64,000 nt of DNA from contig NC_016131.3 of the NCBI RefSeq assembly GCF_000005505.3, positions 52,871,355 to 52,935,354 on the forward strand, in the 5' to 3' direction. Positions 34,866 through 44,554 of this stretch are shown here, piece by piece. The stretch comes from Brachypodium distachyon (taxonomy: Eukaryota > Streptophyta > Magnoliopsida > Poales > Poaceae). Each line of letters starts with the position of its first letter. The first letter of the stretch is position 1. The position numbers and the translations under genes are program-made. A model generated the notes under the pieces. That model was not told the DNA's origin. It saw only the letters and a program-made list of their open reading frames with translations, and made no database searches.

Positions 34866-35183
34866 AAATCCTAGTTAATTCATTCAGGACATCATGTGGC
34901 CTTTTTGTCATCAAGTACATACAACTATGGTTGGTATCCAAACTGTCCAAGAAATTTTCACGAGTGAAGATTTCGAATATTATTCCTACATGCACTGTAA
35001 ATTTCATCCTTGGATTCATGTTTAACTGCTTTGCTATATATGCACAAAGATGTAGAAATTTTCAGGAGGCAGCTACCGTGTGACATCCTCTACAGTGTGC
35101 TGAACAAAATCAAGACCAGGGATATGCAAATGCAACAAAGTCAAGAAGAAACTCCAGCCACCAGTGATAGTTCTCAATCATAG
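34866..35183 (+). pseudogene. Ulp1-type cysteine protease C-terminal remnant
   Basis: Directly after the LINE target duplication. One frame reads EILVNSFRTSCGLFVIKYIQ, which has the SCG-hydrophobic context of the catalytic cysteine of C48/Ulp1 peptidases. Another frame ends DVEIFRRQLPCDILYSVLN...DSSQS followed by TAG at 35181-35183, resembling the end of transposon-borne Ulp1 proteins. Frames are broken. It is probably the 3' part of the gene whose earlier part is the right inverted arm. Confidence 0.6.
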
Positions 35184-36010
35184 ATATGCGCCTGCCATAG
35201 TAAGTAGTCCAATATTTCTGTTAGGCCATAAATTTAGTTCCTGTCCAACTTTTATCCTATGTGTCCGGTGCTGTTAGACTCCATAATTATTCTTAAATGC
35301 ACACCTTAAAATTTCGAATCATTGACTGCTGGTGTTACAGTATTATTTTCATATTTTTCTCAGTTTCATCTAATCATTGTGCATCAAGTTGTGCAATATT
35401 TTGGTGCTGACAAGTTCATTCTTTCCACTTGGAAAGTAAGAGGAACCTCATTTTCTCTGAGAGAATCCATTTGGACATAAGTAAAATGAACCTTGTTTTC
35501 TGTGGGAGAAGCTTCTCCTATAATTTCTCAAACTGGCTGCACACGGGGTGACCGTAGAATTGAGCTAACTTAATTCATGCCATCAGAATTTTTCTGACAA
35601 TTTAGTCCATGGTGTCAAACTATACAAGGGCCGTTCAGTGTGTATGGTCATATTTCACACTCCAAAGAAGTTAGAACTGAGAGTTGGGTGCATTTTATTT
35701 TTCAAACTATGGACCAGATATCCTTTTCCCTCTTCTGACCTTGCTTAATCATGGCTTTAATTATGTGTACACCAAAATACCAGCAAATTTGGCATACTCT
35801 GCACCAGATAGAATCTCAGTTTCAAGTACGAAAGGAAACAAGAAATTACTTCCAAACTAAACTATGTCATCCAGCAATACCTACACGCTATTTCAAAATT
35901 AACCAATTGCAGAGCATGACCATGATCACAGAAGGAATGCCATATTTTGTGCAGAAGTGACATGATCCAATATTAGCTAACCTATTTCAAGAAGTCAGCG
36001 CCAAACAATC
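35184..36010. other. Unassigned AT-rich stretch
   Basis: Short open frames only. No repeat ends, no gene family recognised. Confidence 0.35.
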
Positions 36011-36590
36011 TTGTCACCTTCACGGTCCTTGGAGAACGCAGACGATCATCCGGATGCTCATTTCGTATTCTGCGAACCTCCTGCATTTGACGTAACCATC
36101 AGACTAAGAACATACACTCAGTTAATTCACCTCCTGCACCGACGCTATCGACGTAAAGCTGCACGGCCGAGCGAGCAATCCCCAGATACTCCGCCAAACG
36201 AACCTGCGCTAATGTGCTCGAGATCGTCGCCTTCGTCCGCTCCGCCGGCGCGGCACCCCAATCCTGGCGCGGCCACCAAGCCCCCTCCGCCGGCGCAGCG
36301 GCCTCATCGTCTTCCCCACAGGCGCAGTATCCCTGTCCCTCCGCCGACGAGGCCGCCAAGCCACAGGCCCTCATGGCGGCGGCCGCCCAATCGCAGAGGC
36401 CTTTTCCCCTCAACCGGCGCGGCGGCCCTTGAGGCGGCGGAATATGGCAGCGGCGGCGGCCTCTTCCCCTCAACCGGCGCAACGCTCCTTGAGGCGGCGG
36501 CCTCTTCCCCTCAGCCGGCGCAGCCGCCCTTGAGGCGGCGGCGGCCTTGTATATCCGCCGGTGCGTCGATTAGGCTGGATTAGATCAGAG
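36011..36590. other. GC-rich segment, possibly a gene's 5' fragment
   Basis: Abruptly GC-rich compared with its flanks. On the minus strand an open frame ends LAQVRLAEYLGIARSAVQLY, and a second one (EVRRIRNEHPDDRLRSPRTVK, about 36016-36078) sits between an acceptor-like TGCAG and a donor-like GTGACA. These could be two exons of an unrecognised gene fragment. The overlapping plus-strand frame is Pro/Arg-rich and looks like a compositional shadow. Confidence 0.3.
36399..36550. repeat. GC-rich minisatellite
   Basis: Three consecutive variants of a 45-57 bp unit (CCTYTTCCCCTCARCCGGCGCR...CCTTGAGGCGGCGG). In frame it encodes repeated FPSTGAAALEAA-type peptides. Confidence 0.85.
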
Positions 36591-38527
36591 AACAATTTCC
36601 TTTTCTTAATTGCAAACCAAAATCCGGTTGACCTAAGAAAAAGACCAAATAGGCAAAATACCCTACTTAATTACAAGTTTGGCATCCAACTTAAGGTATC
36701 ACCTAGTTTTCGACTACACACGTAGGCAATGTCCAGCGTACACAAAACTCCGGTTCCAACTTGATTAAAATAATATTTATTTACAACCATTGCTCTCCCA
36801 GGCTGCTAGGCAGTTGGCCGTTGGCCATTTTCACCTTCACATTAGCCGTTGTGTTCAACTCTACATACACTGAAGAACACACACTTCTCTCATACATTCA
36901 AAAAGATTCAAAGATGGAACCCTTCCGTCCACCAAATTTCACTATCATGCTGAACTCTCTAATGTCAAGCGCAGAGGCAGAGAACCCAAACAACCAATAC
37001 TACCGGTTCTAAGCTTCTCAATTTGCTATGAATCACCTTGCATCTTTCCAGTATCCTGCTCGTCGCGAGCCCCATCTCCTGCTCCTCCCTGACGCGTCTC
37101 ATCTCCTCCCAATCCAAATCTAGAACATCTCATCTTGAAAAATCAGATCTCCATTGAAGGATTTGGACGGGCCGAAAGGATTTAGGGCGGTGGCCGGATT
37201 CTCTCTATTTTGAGACGGAGGCAGAGGATTCATGCGCTGGAAGGATTTGGGGGGGCGGGGGGTTTGGGAGGAACCAGAAGCTGCTGGAGTTTCGTGGGGG
37301 AAGAAGAGCAAGTGGGGAAAGTAGATGGATGGACGATCAAAAAACGCCTGACCAGTGGGTCCAAAAATGAGATGCTAAGACTTTATAACGCTGGAGCATT
37401 TTCTAGATGCTTGGCACCTGTGTACGCGGCGGTGGATAAGGTACCACGCAATTCTAACCATTAGATGTAAATAAATAAACAGCTCATGTTAAATTTGGTG
37501 TACGATAAAATGATTCTAATTCTTTCAATTTTTTGCAACCCCTATAATGCCAAGCAAACGGAAACAAGCGGACAAAGTTTTTTGAAACCACCTCTAACCG
37601 CAACACATTATCAGAACTGAAACTTCTTTACGATGATCTCTGGAGTCGATGACCGTGCGGCCTCAGTGCCAACTGAACGAGTAACTTGTCCATCGATCTC
37701 AATTCCCCGTATGGGAAAAAAATCCAAGGGACGGGTCCTCAAGCTTAAATTTTGACTGAAACTAGAATAAAAAACGAAAATTCAATTCTAGCGTATGATA
37801 TAATCTTTGAACTACTCTAAAAATGACATCGCAGGTATACAATTGTTGGTACAACTAAATTGCAGCCATAATCGTTTTTGTTGCACCACCGTCGCTCTGG
37901 CCAGATAAATTACAACTCAGATGGACAACATTATCCACGATTGTTTAACCACCGACCTGCGACTTAGGTCACGGAGGATGACATTAGTGCTTGAGAGATT
38001 GTGGCCTCATAGGATCAAGATTGGAGACAAAGATTTACTCAGTTTTAGGTTCCCAAGCAAGGTAACCAAAATATCCAGAAATTTAGTACTAAATGAAGTA
38101 TCTGCAAAGATCTGTAGAGGACTAAACCTCGCTGAATCGCCACTGTAGTAGTAAGCCATCACTATGATGGAGATAGGCAACCATGCCAAACACATCGACA
38201 TGGGCAACTGCTCAGATCTTGACTAGTTAGGGGAACATGTTCGCAAAGACTTAGAAGAAGAGGCAATACGATGCTAATTCCGCTGACGAAGCTAATGGAG
38301 TCGTGCCAACGAATAGCAACAAGAACAAAACAACTCAGAAACTCTATGGCAACACTATCCAAATTCAATCGAGATAGGATTGCAGGGAGCAATGTTGCTA
38401 CAGCACCAAAACTGAAGAAAAAAACTCTCTAACACACTGGAGATGAAGGCGTGAGGTTCCCCAACACTAACCGGCAGCCAGAGAGAGGAGAATCGTCATC
38501 AAACTTTGTAGGTGACATATCTTCTAG
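36591..38527. other. Unassigned stretch
   Basis: Read on both strands. The part at 37040-37330 is CT-rich then G-rich (leader-like), but no conserved protein follows. Nothing further supported. Confidence 0.35.
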
Positions 38528-38655
38528 AACTCTGTCACAGATGGATCTCCCTAGACCCTAGCGGTCAAATTTGTGCAGGGATTAATTCTATCTCCCTAGG
38601 ACTCTGTCACAGCTGTATAAAACTCTGTCACAGATGGATCTCCCTAGGACCCTAG
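38528..38655. repeat. Short interspersed repeats of about 27 bp
   Basis: ACTCTGTCACAGATGGATCTCCCTAG occurs at about 38529 and 38622, with a partial copy (CTCCCTAGGACTCTGTCACAGCT) between. Confidence 0.7.
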
Positions 38656-38817
38656 GCCTGATTCTATACAGCCCCTCTACCCAAACTAACAAGGGCGTGA
38701 TCTTTTCACCTTTTTTTGACTTCCTCCTCTTGCTCGATCTCCGGTCGCCTACTATTTCCTTCCTCCTGCTTCTTTCTTCTCTCGCAAGATATCTGCTTCC
38801 TCAGGTATTCTTTTGAC

Positions 38818-39487
38818 GATCCCTCCGGTGAGATTTTGTGCGGAATTGTGTCTACTACGACACTGTAAAATTTCGTCGCGATCCAACGGCGAAATCTTCG
38901 TTCCATTCCAAAGCAGAGAGTGTTGTTCGGATTTCTCGCGGCCATGTATGACATCATGAATGTATGACTTGTTCGCATGTTTTCTGCTGATTCAAGCATT
39001 GTTTCGAGGATCCCTTCGATGGGATTGTGCAGCATTTTGTCTACTACTACAATGTGAAATTTCGTCGCGGTCCAACAGTGGAATCTCCAGAAACTTCAAA
39101 ACACCAAGTTTATTTGGATTTCTCGCGACCATGCGGGACAGCAAGAAAGTCCGATTTGTTCGCATGTTCCCTGCTGCCTGAAGAAAGGTTTCGCCAATTC
39201 CTTATGTGTGATTGTGCGGAAGTTTGTCTACTAATAGAATGTGAAATTTTGTCGCGATCCAGTGGTGGAATCTTTGGAAAACTTCAAAACACCGGGTGTT
39301 GTTTGGATTTCTCGTGGCACGAGCATCTGTCTTGTTCGCATGTTTCCTGTGGCCTCAGGAAATTTTTCGCCAACCCCTTTGGTGGGATTTTCTGTAACTG
39401 TGTCTACTACAAGCTCATGAAATTTTGTCGTGATCCAACGATGCAATCTCTGGTGAAACAAAAAATAACAGTGTTGTTCGAAGCTAG
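38818..39487. repeat. Tandem array of ~180-bp units, about 3.6 copies
   Basis: Units start near 38818, 39009, 39195 and 39371 (periods about 191, 186 and 176). Each has a GTGCGG-type start, TGTCTACTAC, GTGAAATTTCGTCGCGATCCAA, TGTTGTTYGGATTTCTCG and CTTGTTCGCATGTTTYCTG in the same order; the last copy is cut short. Copies are roughly 70-80% alike by eye. The unit is nucleosome-sized and satellite-like. Confidence 0.88.
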
Positions 39488-39621
39488 GCGAAAAGGAGAG
39501 AAGAAAATATTATTTAATGTCCATCATGCTCTTTTTTTATGAAGAGGTACGAAGTGATCTGAACCGCTCATGTGTTTTTCTTTAGAGGAGGGGGTGTATA
39601 GAATCAGAAGTCAAACTTATT

Positions 39622-39840
39622 TACTGTCTCAGTTCAACAAAATACCTCATATAGATTTATGTACTTCGACCAAGGCAGCTCTCGGTTCTAGTGTCTGGAC
39701 ATTTTTATTGGTTTAAGAGTAAATTAGTAAATTGGTGTAAACAGTTATTGGCTGGGTGTGGAAACCAAGAGAAAAATGAAGTGTATTGTGAAACGAAGGG
39801 AACAAAAATTAAATGAGGTATTTTGTAGAATGGAGGGACT
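39622..39840. mobile_element. Possible degenerate MITE
   Basis: AACAAAATACCTCAT at the left and ATGAGGTATTTTGTAGAATGGAGGGA at the right are imperfect inverted repeats about 200 bp apart. No clean TA duplication. Confidence 0.4.
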
Positions 39841-40789
39841 CGCACGCTCTTGTGGAACCGTGTGTTAATACAATATATACTTAAATTAACTAAAACTAAT
39901 GGAAAATGTAAAAGTGCTCTTGTTTTACATTTAAAATAGTAAGATCTAAGAAGTACATGACAAAATGATGTATAAAAACAGAACAACTTTTTCCAAAACA
40001 AGAATACATGATTAAATTTTGGAATCAAATTTTGCAAACTTATTTGCTCCAATTTGGAATATAATGTTTGGATTGTCGATGAAAAAATAATCCTAATAAC
40101 ATTGTGCCGCAAACATAGTTTTTGTATATGTTGCAACCGGCAAGTCTACTATGTGTTATGGCCATATTTTCTCATTTGCTTCTTGCTAGTTACTGTGGTG
40201 CTTATGGATTAACCCTGACATGGATTGGGTGAGGGGATGAGATCAATCTAATCACTATGGGGATTAGTTCACCGTTGCGAATGGATCCCTAACAACTGAA
40301 TAGATCCCTAAACCCTATCCTTCTCATTTCCGAAGTTCCTAGTTATCCATATTGGAGAATTTGAATTTATATCTGAATAATTCATATGTATGTCCACGAT
40401 CTGTATAACCTTGTTCAACGGCGGAGGTACATGTATGTCAGCGGGGCGTTGCTCCCCCCCCCCCCCCACCCCCACCCGCGCCGCGCGCGCGCATTCCAAA
40501 GTTTTTTTAAGTATTGTATCAATAAGTAGGACCGTAAGAGTAAAAAAGCATTAAGCAGAAAATTGTAACCACCCAATCCATCTTCATCCTTGTGTTCTAC
40601 AACTCTACCATGGGCTTTCTACTCTTTTGTTGTAATTAAAGTATGATAGTTATCAATTTTGATGTGTATACTCTGTATTGTAGAAAATGGACTGATTGCC
40701 CTTTCAGCTTTTAGGTTGGGCAAAGGTACTTTCAACATTGTATTGTTTGCATTTAAAGGTGATCTTTTGTTAACCTTGTGGTTCATTTT
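39841..40789. other. Unassigned stretch with a poly-C tract
   Basis: No gene recognised. At 40453-40494 there is a run of C followed by CCCACCC and (GC)n, a low-complexity tract prone to sequencing or assembly error. A similar C-run lies at about 41569-41585. Confidence 0.5.
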
Positions 40790-40980
40790 AGGAAGCAAAA
40801 TGATCTTGTCGGCTATACACCCGTTGGGGATAGAGCCAACACCGTGATTCAAGTGGGGAAGCAACCAAAGGGTGTCAGGATGAACGACATGCCAAGGAAG
40901 CCTGGAATGGTCGTTGGCCTCGCCATTCGATCTGTGACGGCCTCCATTGATTTTACTGCTATCGCAACCTTTATGATAGT
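40790..40980 (+). pseudogene. Possible CASP-like protein N-terminal fragment
   Basis: One frame reads DLVGYTPVGDRANTVIQVG, then GVRMNDMPRKPGMVVGLAIR and a hydrophobic stretch. The M-x-D-M-P-x-x-P-G-x-x-x-G-L-x-x-R pattern resembles the start of CASPL5-type four-helix membrane proteins. No following exons with the other helices were found, so it is at most a fragment. Weak assignment from memory of the family pattern. Confidence 0.4.
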
Positions 40981-42050
40981 ATATTTATTTCTTTTTAATC
41001 ATGACACCATGTTTAATTATTCTTTCACCATAGCTTAGTTTGTCAAGCTTTCTTGTTGCTACAACTGGCCTTCTCTGTCCGTGGAGTTTTTCGTTGATTA
41101 TTATGTATGTGTACGCACTGCCTGTTAGGCATCGATTACTCCATCGACAATTTGATATTTTATCTACTGTTGGAAATGTTCTCTTTTTTTGTGTTTTTTG
41201 ACTTGATAGAATCTCAGCTACAAGTATTGTTTCTCTACAGATCATAGGCGTACCATTTTTCCTTACAGCTTATGCGTCTGGTGCCACGTCTTACTTCATT
41301 AGTAGTGTCCTTGTGTTGTGTACGACACGACACTGTGATACTTACGCTACTTCGACGGTATTTGCATTTTTTAGTATTTTTGTAATTTTCTTATGTTTTA
41401 TCTTGAGTCTTAGCTCGTGGGTGTCATGATTAAGAGAGCAGCATAGTATCTGATGCGGATCAAAATAATTGCTTTTGTAAATGTAGATGGTGAAACCCAA
41501 TTACATGTATGTATGGTTTGAATGAAATGCCATCTTCTGATGGTAAACTTTGGCGCGGGGGGTAGTGCCCCCCCCCCCTCCCCCCATCTAGTTCATTATC
41601 TTTATATTTGTCAGTTAAAAGATTTATATCAATTAACATAGGTAGCATATGATTAATTACTTCTGTGAGTGGCAAATCCATCCTATATAAGTCTTGATCT
41701 TTAGAGTCCATGCCCATGCGACCTCGTTGTCGACCTTCGGTACAACTTAGTAGCACTGTTGATGAGTAGTATTGGCATGGATATTTTGGTAATATCACAT
41801 TAGGCTACTTTAATTATTATTCTATATAAGGGTATTTTTTGCATTTTGTAGAGTGCCTGGCTCTCGGACACAATCAGGATGAGATTTGATTTGCTACTCG
41901 CCTGATGTGTTGCCTCTTATATAGGATATCTAGGTGTTGTTGTAATTACGGAGTACTAATTATGACCTAATTATCCTCTTCTTTAGGATAGCATCGGCTC
42001 TTTTTTAGGAATTGATTTGTTACTGTCCCATAATTAGGTCCAATGTGTTC
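40981..42050. other. Unassigned AT-rich stretch
   Basis: No coding sequence or element boundaries recognised, apart from the C-run at about 41569-41585. Confidence 0.4.
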
Positions 42051-42167
42051 TACTCCCTCTGATACTAATTAATTGTCGAAATATTATATGTATCTAGACA
42101 CTTTTTATGCATACATACATCCATATTTGAGCAAATTTGTGTCAATTAATATGGATCGGAGGGAGTA
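42051..42167. mobile_element. Stowaway MITE
   Basis: CTCCCTCTGATACTAATTAATTG and its inverse CAATTAATATGGATCGGAGGGAG, TA duplication, internal ATGTATCTAGACA block. Followed at once by TTTTTTTTCGAAAA, the complement of the local L1 tail, which may mark a minus-strand LINE end. Confidence 0.92.
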
Positions 42168-42702
42168 GTTTTTTTTCGAAAATGTTTATTTCTAACCGAA
42201 ATTCATGTGAATGTTATAAACCAATCGAACAACCATAATGAACAGATGAGCAAAAGATTTTGAAGTAGCTTTGGTTGAGCAACTTTGTTCAGTTTCACCA
42301 AAATGAACTAGCCACTGTCTCAGCTCCAATGTATTCCGTAGGCCCGTACGGGCGTGGAGACTGGAGAGGGAACCTTTTTTTTTCATCAAGCTAGTAGTAA
42401 TACTAGAGACAATCAAGTTTCAACAATTAGCGCAAGTACGATAAGGTGATGTAAACATACTATAATTAAAAATTAAAATATTGTATATTTTTTCTTAGTC
42501 GGAAAAGAGAGAAGAGGAAAGAGATGAATAGAAGCGGGTTGTAAGCGAATAGTCAGCTACAACACGAGTTCATATAAACTTCGTGATAGTTGGATGTGAG
42601 CCCAAGTATTAATATGCATGGCTATTCGACTAGTAGCTAGCAGTTCACTACACTATTGTCCTTGCTCTTCGTGACCAAAACATTAGCCAATAGGAACTTC
42701 TT

Positions 42703-42805
42703 TACTGTTTCCTCGGTTTCATAATTGTTGTTTCAAATTTGTCTAAATATGGATATATCTAGATACATGTAATATTTGGACAAAAATTATGGAACGGAGG
42801 GAGTA
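42703..42805. mobile_element. Stowaway MITE
   Basis: CTGTTTCCTCGGTTTCATAATTG at the left, CAAAAATTATGGAACGGAGGGAG at the right, TA flanks; left end partly decayed. Confidence 0.85.
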
Positions 42806-43307
42806 CTGTCTAGTGCTTTGGAGATCTACCCAGTGCCCAAGGAAACAACTACACATACTCACTCCTAGTTACTCACGCTCCATTCTCAGCCCCTCATTTT
42901 TCTATTGGGTGTTCCTCTAAACTGAAATTGTAGAAGGGACACACAAGGAAGACTCAATGGATTCTGGAGGTAATTTTTCTAGAATGAAAACGGTAAGAAA
43001 AGGCCCTACGGTATAGAGGGAAACCTCAATTCGCATATGCTGCAATTTGAAATCAGCTGGTGAAATATGTACATCCACTCTTCAACCAGAGCAGTGATAA
43101 CAACAAGAAATGATATTTTTGGAGAAGTTTTGTTATCAACTATGGAGTAATTAAAGATTTTGCATCAAGAAATGCTTGAAGGAGTACATGCTTTTGCTCA
43201 AGAAAATAGGACTCATTCCGGCCGGAATTAGTTGTCACTAATTTAGTATAACTTTGGGACAAGTAATATGGTACCTGAAATTTCAAATATTTTTTTATAA
43301 GATGTAT

Positions 43308-43786
43308 TACCTCCATTTCTAAATATAAGATATTCTAGTTTGCTTTTAAGTCATACTTCGTAAAGTTTGATCAAGTTTATAGTACTAACATCTACTAACA
43401 TAGTATTTTGCATCAAGAAAAACTATAAAGATGATATACATTGAGGGTTTTATAAAAACTAATTTAGAATTTTTAACCGTTGGTAGATTTTTATAAATTT
43501 AAGTAAACTCTGAAAAATTTACTTAGGACAAACCTAGAACATCTTGTATTTAGGCCCTGTTTGTTTAGCTTTCTGCTTCAGCTTTTGGTGCTTCTAGTAA
43601 TCTCAAAAACACTTTTCCCTTTTACACATGAAGCTGAGAAGCACCTCCGGACATGCTTTTGGTGCTTCTCTGAAGGTGCTTCTCAGCTTCATGTGTAAAT
43701 GGGAGAAATGCTTTTGAGATTGCTAAAAGCACCAAAAGTTGAAGCTGAAGCACAAACAAACAGGGCCTCAGATACATAGAGGAGTA
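43308..43786. mobile_element. Stowaway-like MITE, split by another MITE
   Basis: CCTCCATTTCTAAATATAAGAT at the left pairs with ATCTTGTATTTA ... ATACATAGAGGAG at the right, TA flanks. The right end is interrupted by the element at 43553-43767. Confidence 0.7.
43553..43767. mobile_element. Foldback Tourist-like MITE nested in a Stowaway
   Basis: 215 bp. Ends GGCCCTGTTTGTTT and AAACAAACAGGGCC are exact inverses, and the whole element folds back (GAAGCTGAGAAGCACC against GGTGCTTCTCAGCTTC). Flanks TTA and TCA suggest a 3-bp duplication, as in PIF/Harbinger elements. It is about 0.8 kb upstream of the 6PGDH ATG. Confidence 0.85.
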
Positions 43787-43823
43787 ATATTTTAGTAAAA
43801 TATGTTTTCATTAATAGTGTTTA

Positions 43824-43935
43824 GTACTTCCTTTGTCCTATAAATTTTGTCTCAAATTTGTCCAAAAATGGATGCATCTATTCTTAAAAAAAATTTAGAT
43901 ACATGTAATATTTTGACAAAAAGCTATGGAACTCT
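43824..43935. mobile_element. Degenerate Stowaway MITE upstream of 6PGDH
   Basis: CTTCCTTTGTCCTATAAATTTTG at the left and CAAAAAGCTATGGAAC at the right, with the shared ATGGATGCATCTATTCTT and TAGATACATGTAATATTTTG blocks. The last few right-end bases are lost. Confidence 0.75.
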
Positions 43936-44554
43936 TCCGTGTATTGGAGCTCTCTCAGATGCTACTACGTACTGTATTAAAGAAAGCTCTGAGCTCCGAA
44001 GAGGCACTGAAGTTTTCTTTTGCTCATGTCCAGATACAGGATCCAGCTACCCCAACCATAGACGAAGTATACAAAATAGAAAGCGAACGGCATCATATTT
44101 TCCCAATTTCCTAGTGCAAAGTCAATCACGTCCCCTGAGAGAGAGGACTTTGGCTTGTTCGTCCCAAAGTAAGAAAAAAAAACTTGCACGGTGTAGCCAT
44201 GGGCAAACACACACGCGCCTTGTTGGTGTTGGAGGGCACTCCAACGGAACCAAAAGGCAGCTGGCCCTTGGACGGATCGAACGGCCACCAGGAGCCGTCT
44301 CGACGTTGGGCTGGATGGTCCAAGAGACGTTGCCCTTGGCCGCCTCGACGAGTCCGCCCCGCCTCGTGACGACAGAGGCAGAGAGGCTCCCTCCCCCCTC
44401 GCAAGCGTCAAGCTCCTCCAAAACCCCAACAATATTTCTATCCCCCGAACCCCTTCTCTCACTCGTCTCCTCCTCCTCCAAATCTCTCCCCTCCCCTCCC
44501 CTCCCCTCTCCGGTTCTCCGCCGCCCTCCTCCCCAAGCCCTAGCTAGCTACCCG

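Noticed and set aside
36011..36583. A 190-codon Pro/Arg-rich open frame
   Set aside because: Driven by GC-rich minisatellite composition, with no family resemblance and no splice or start support.
38818..39487. Regular repeats considered as a CRISPR-like array
   Set aside because: Units are whole ~180-bp tandem copies without unique spacers, and the DNA is plant nuclear.
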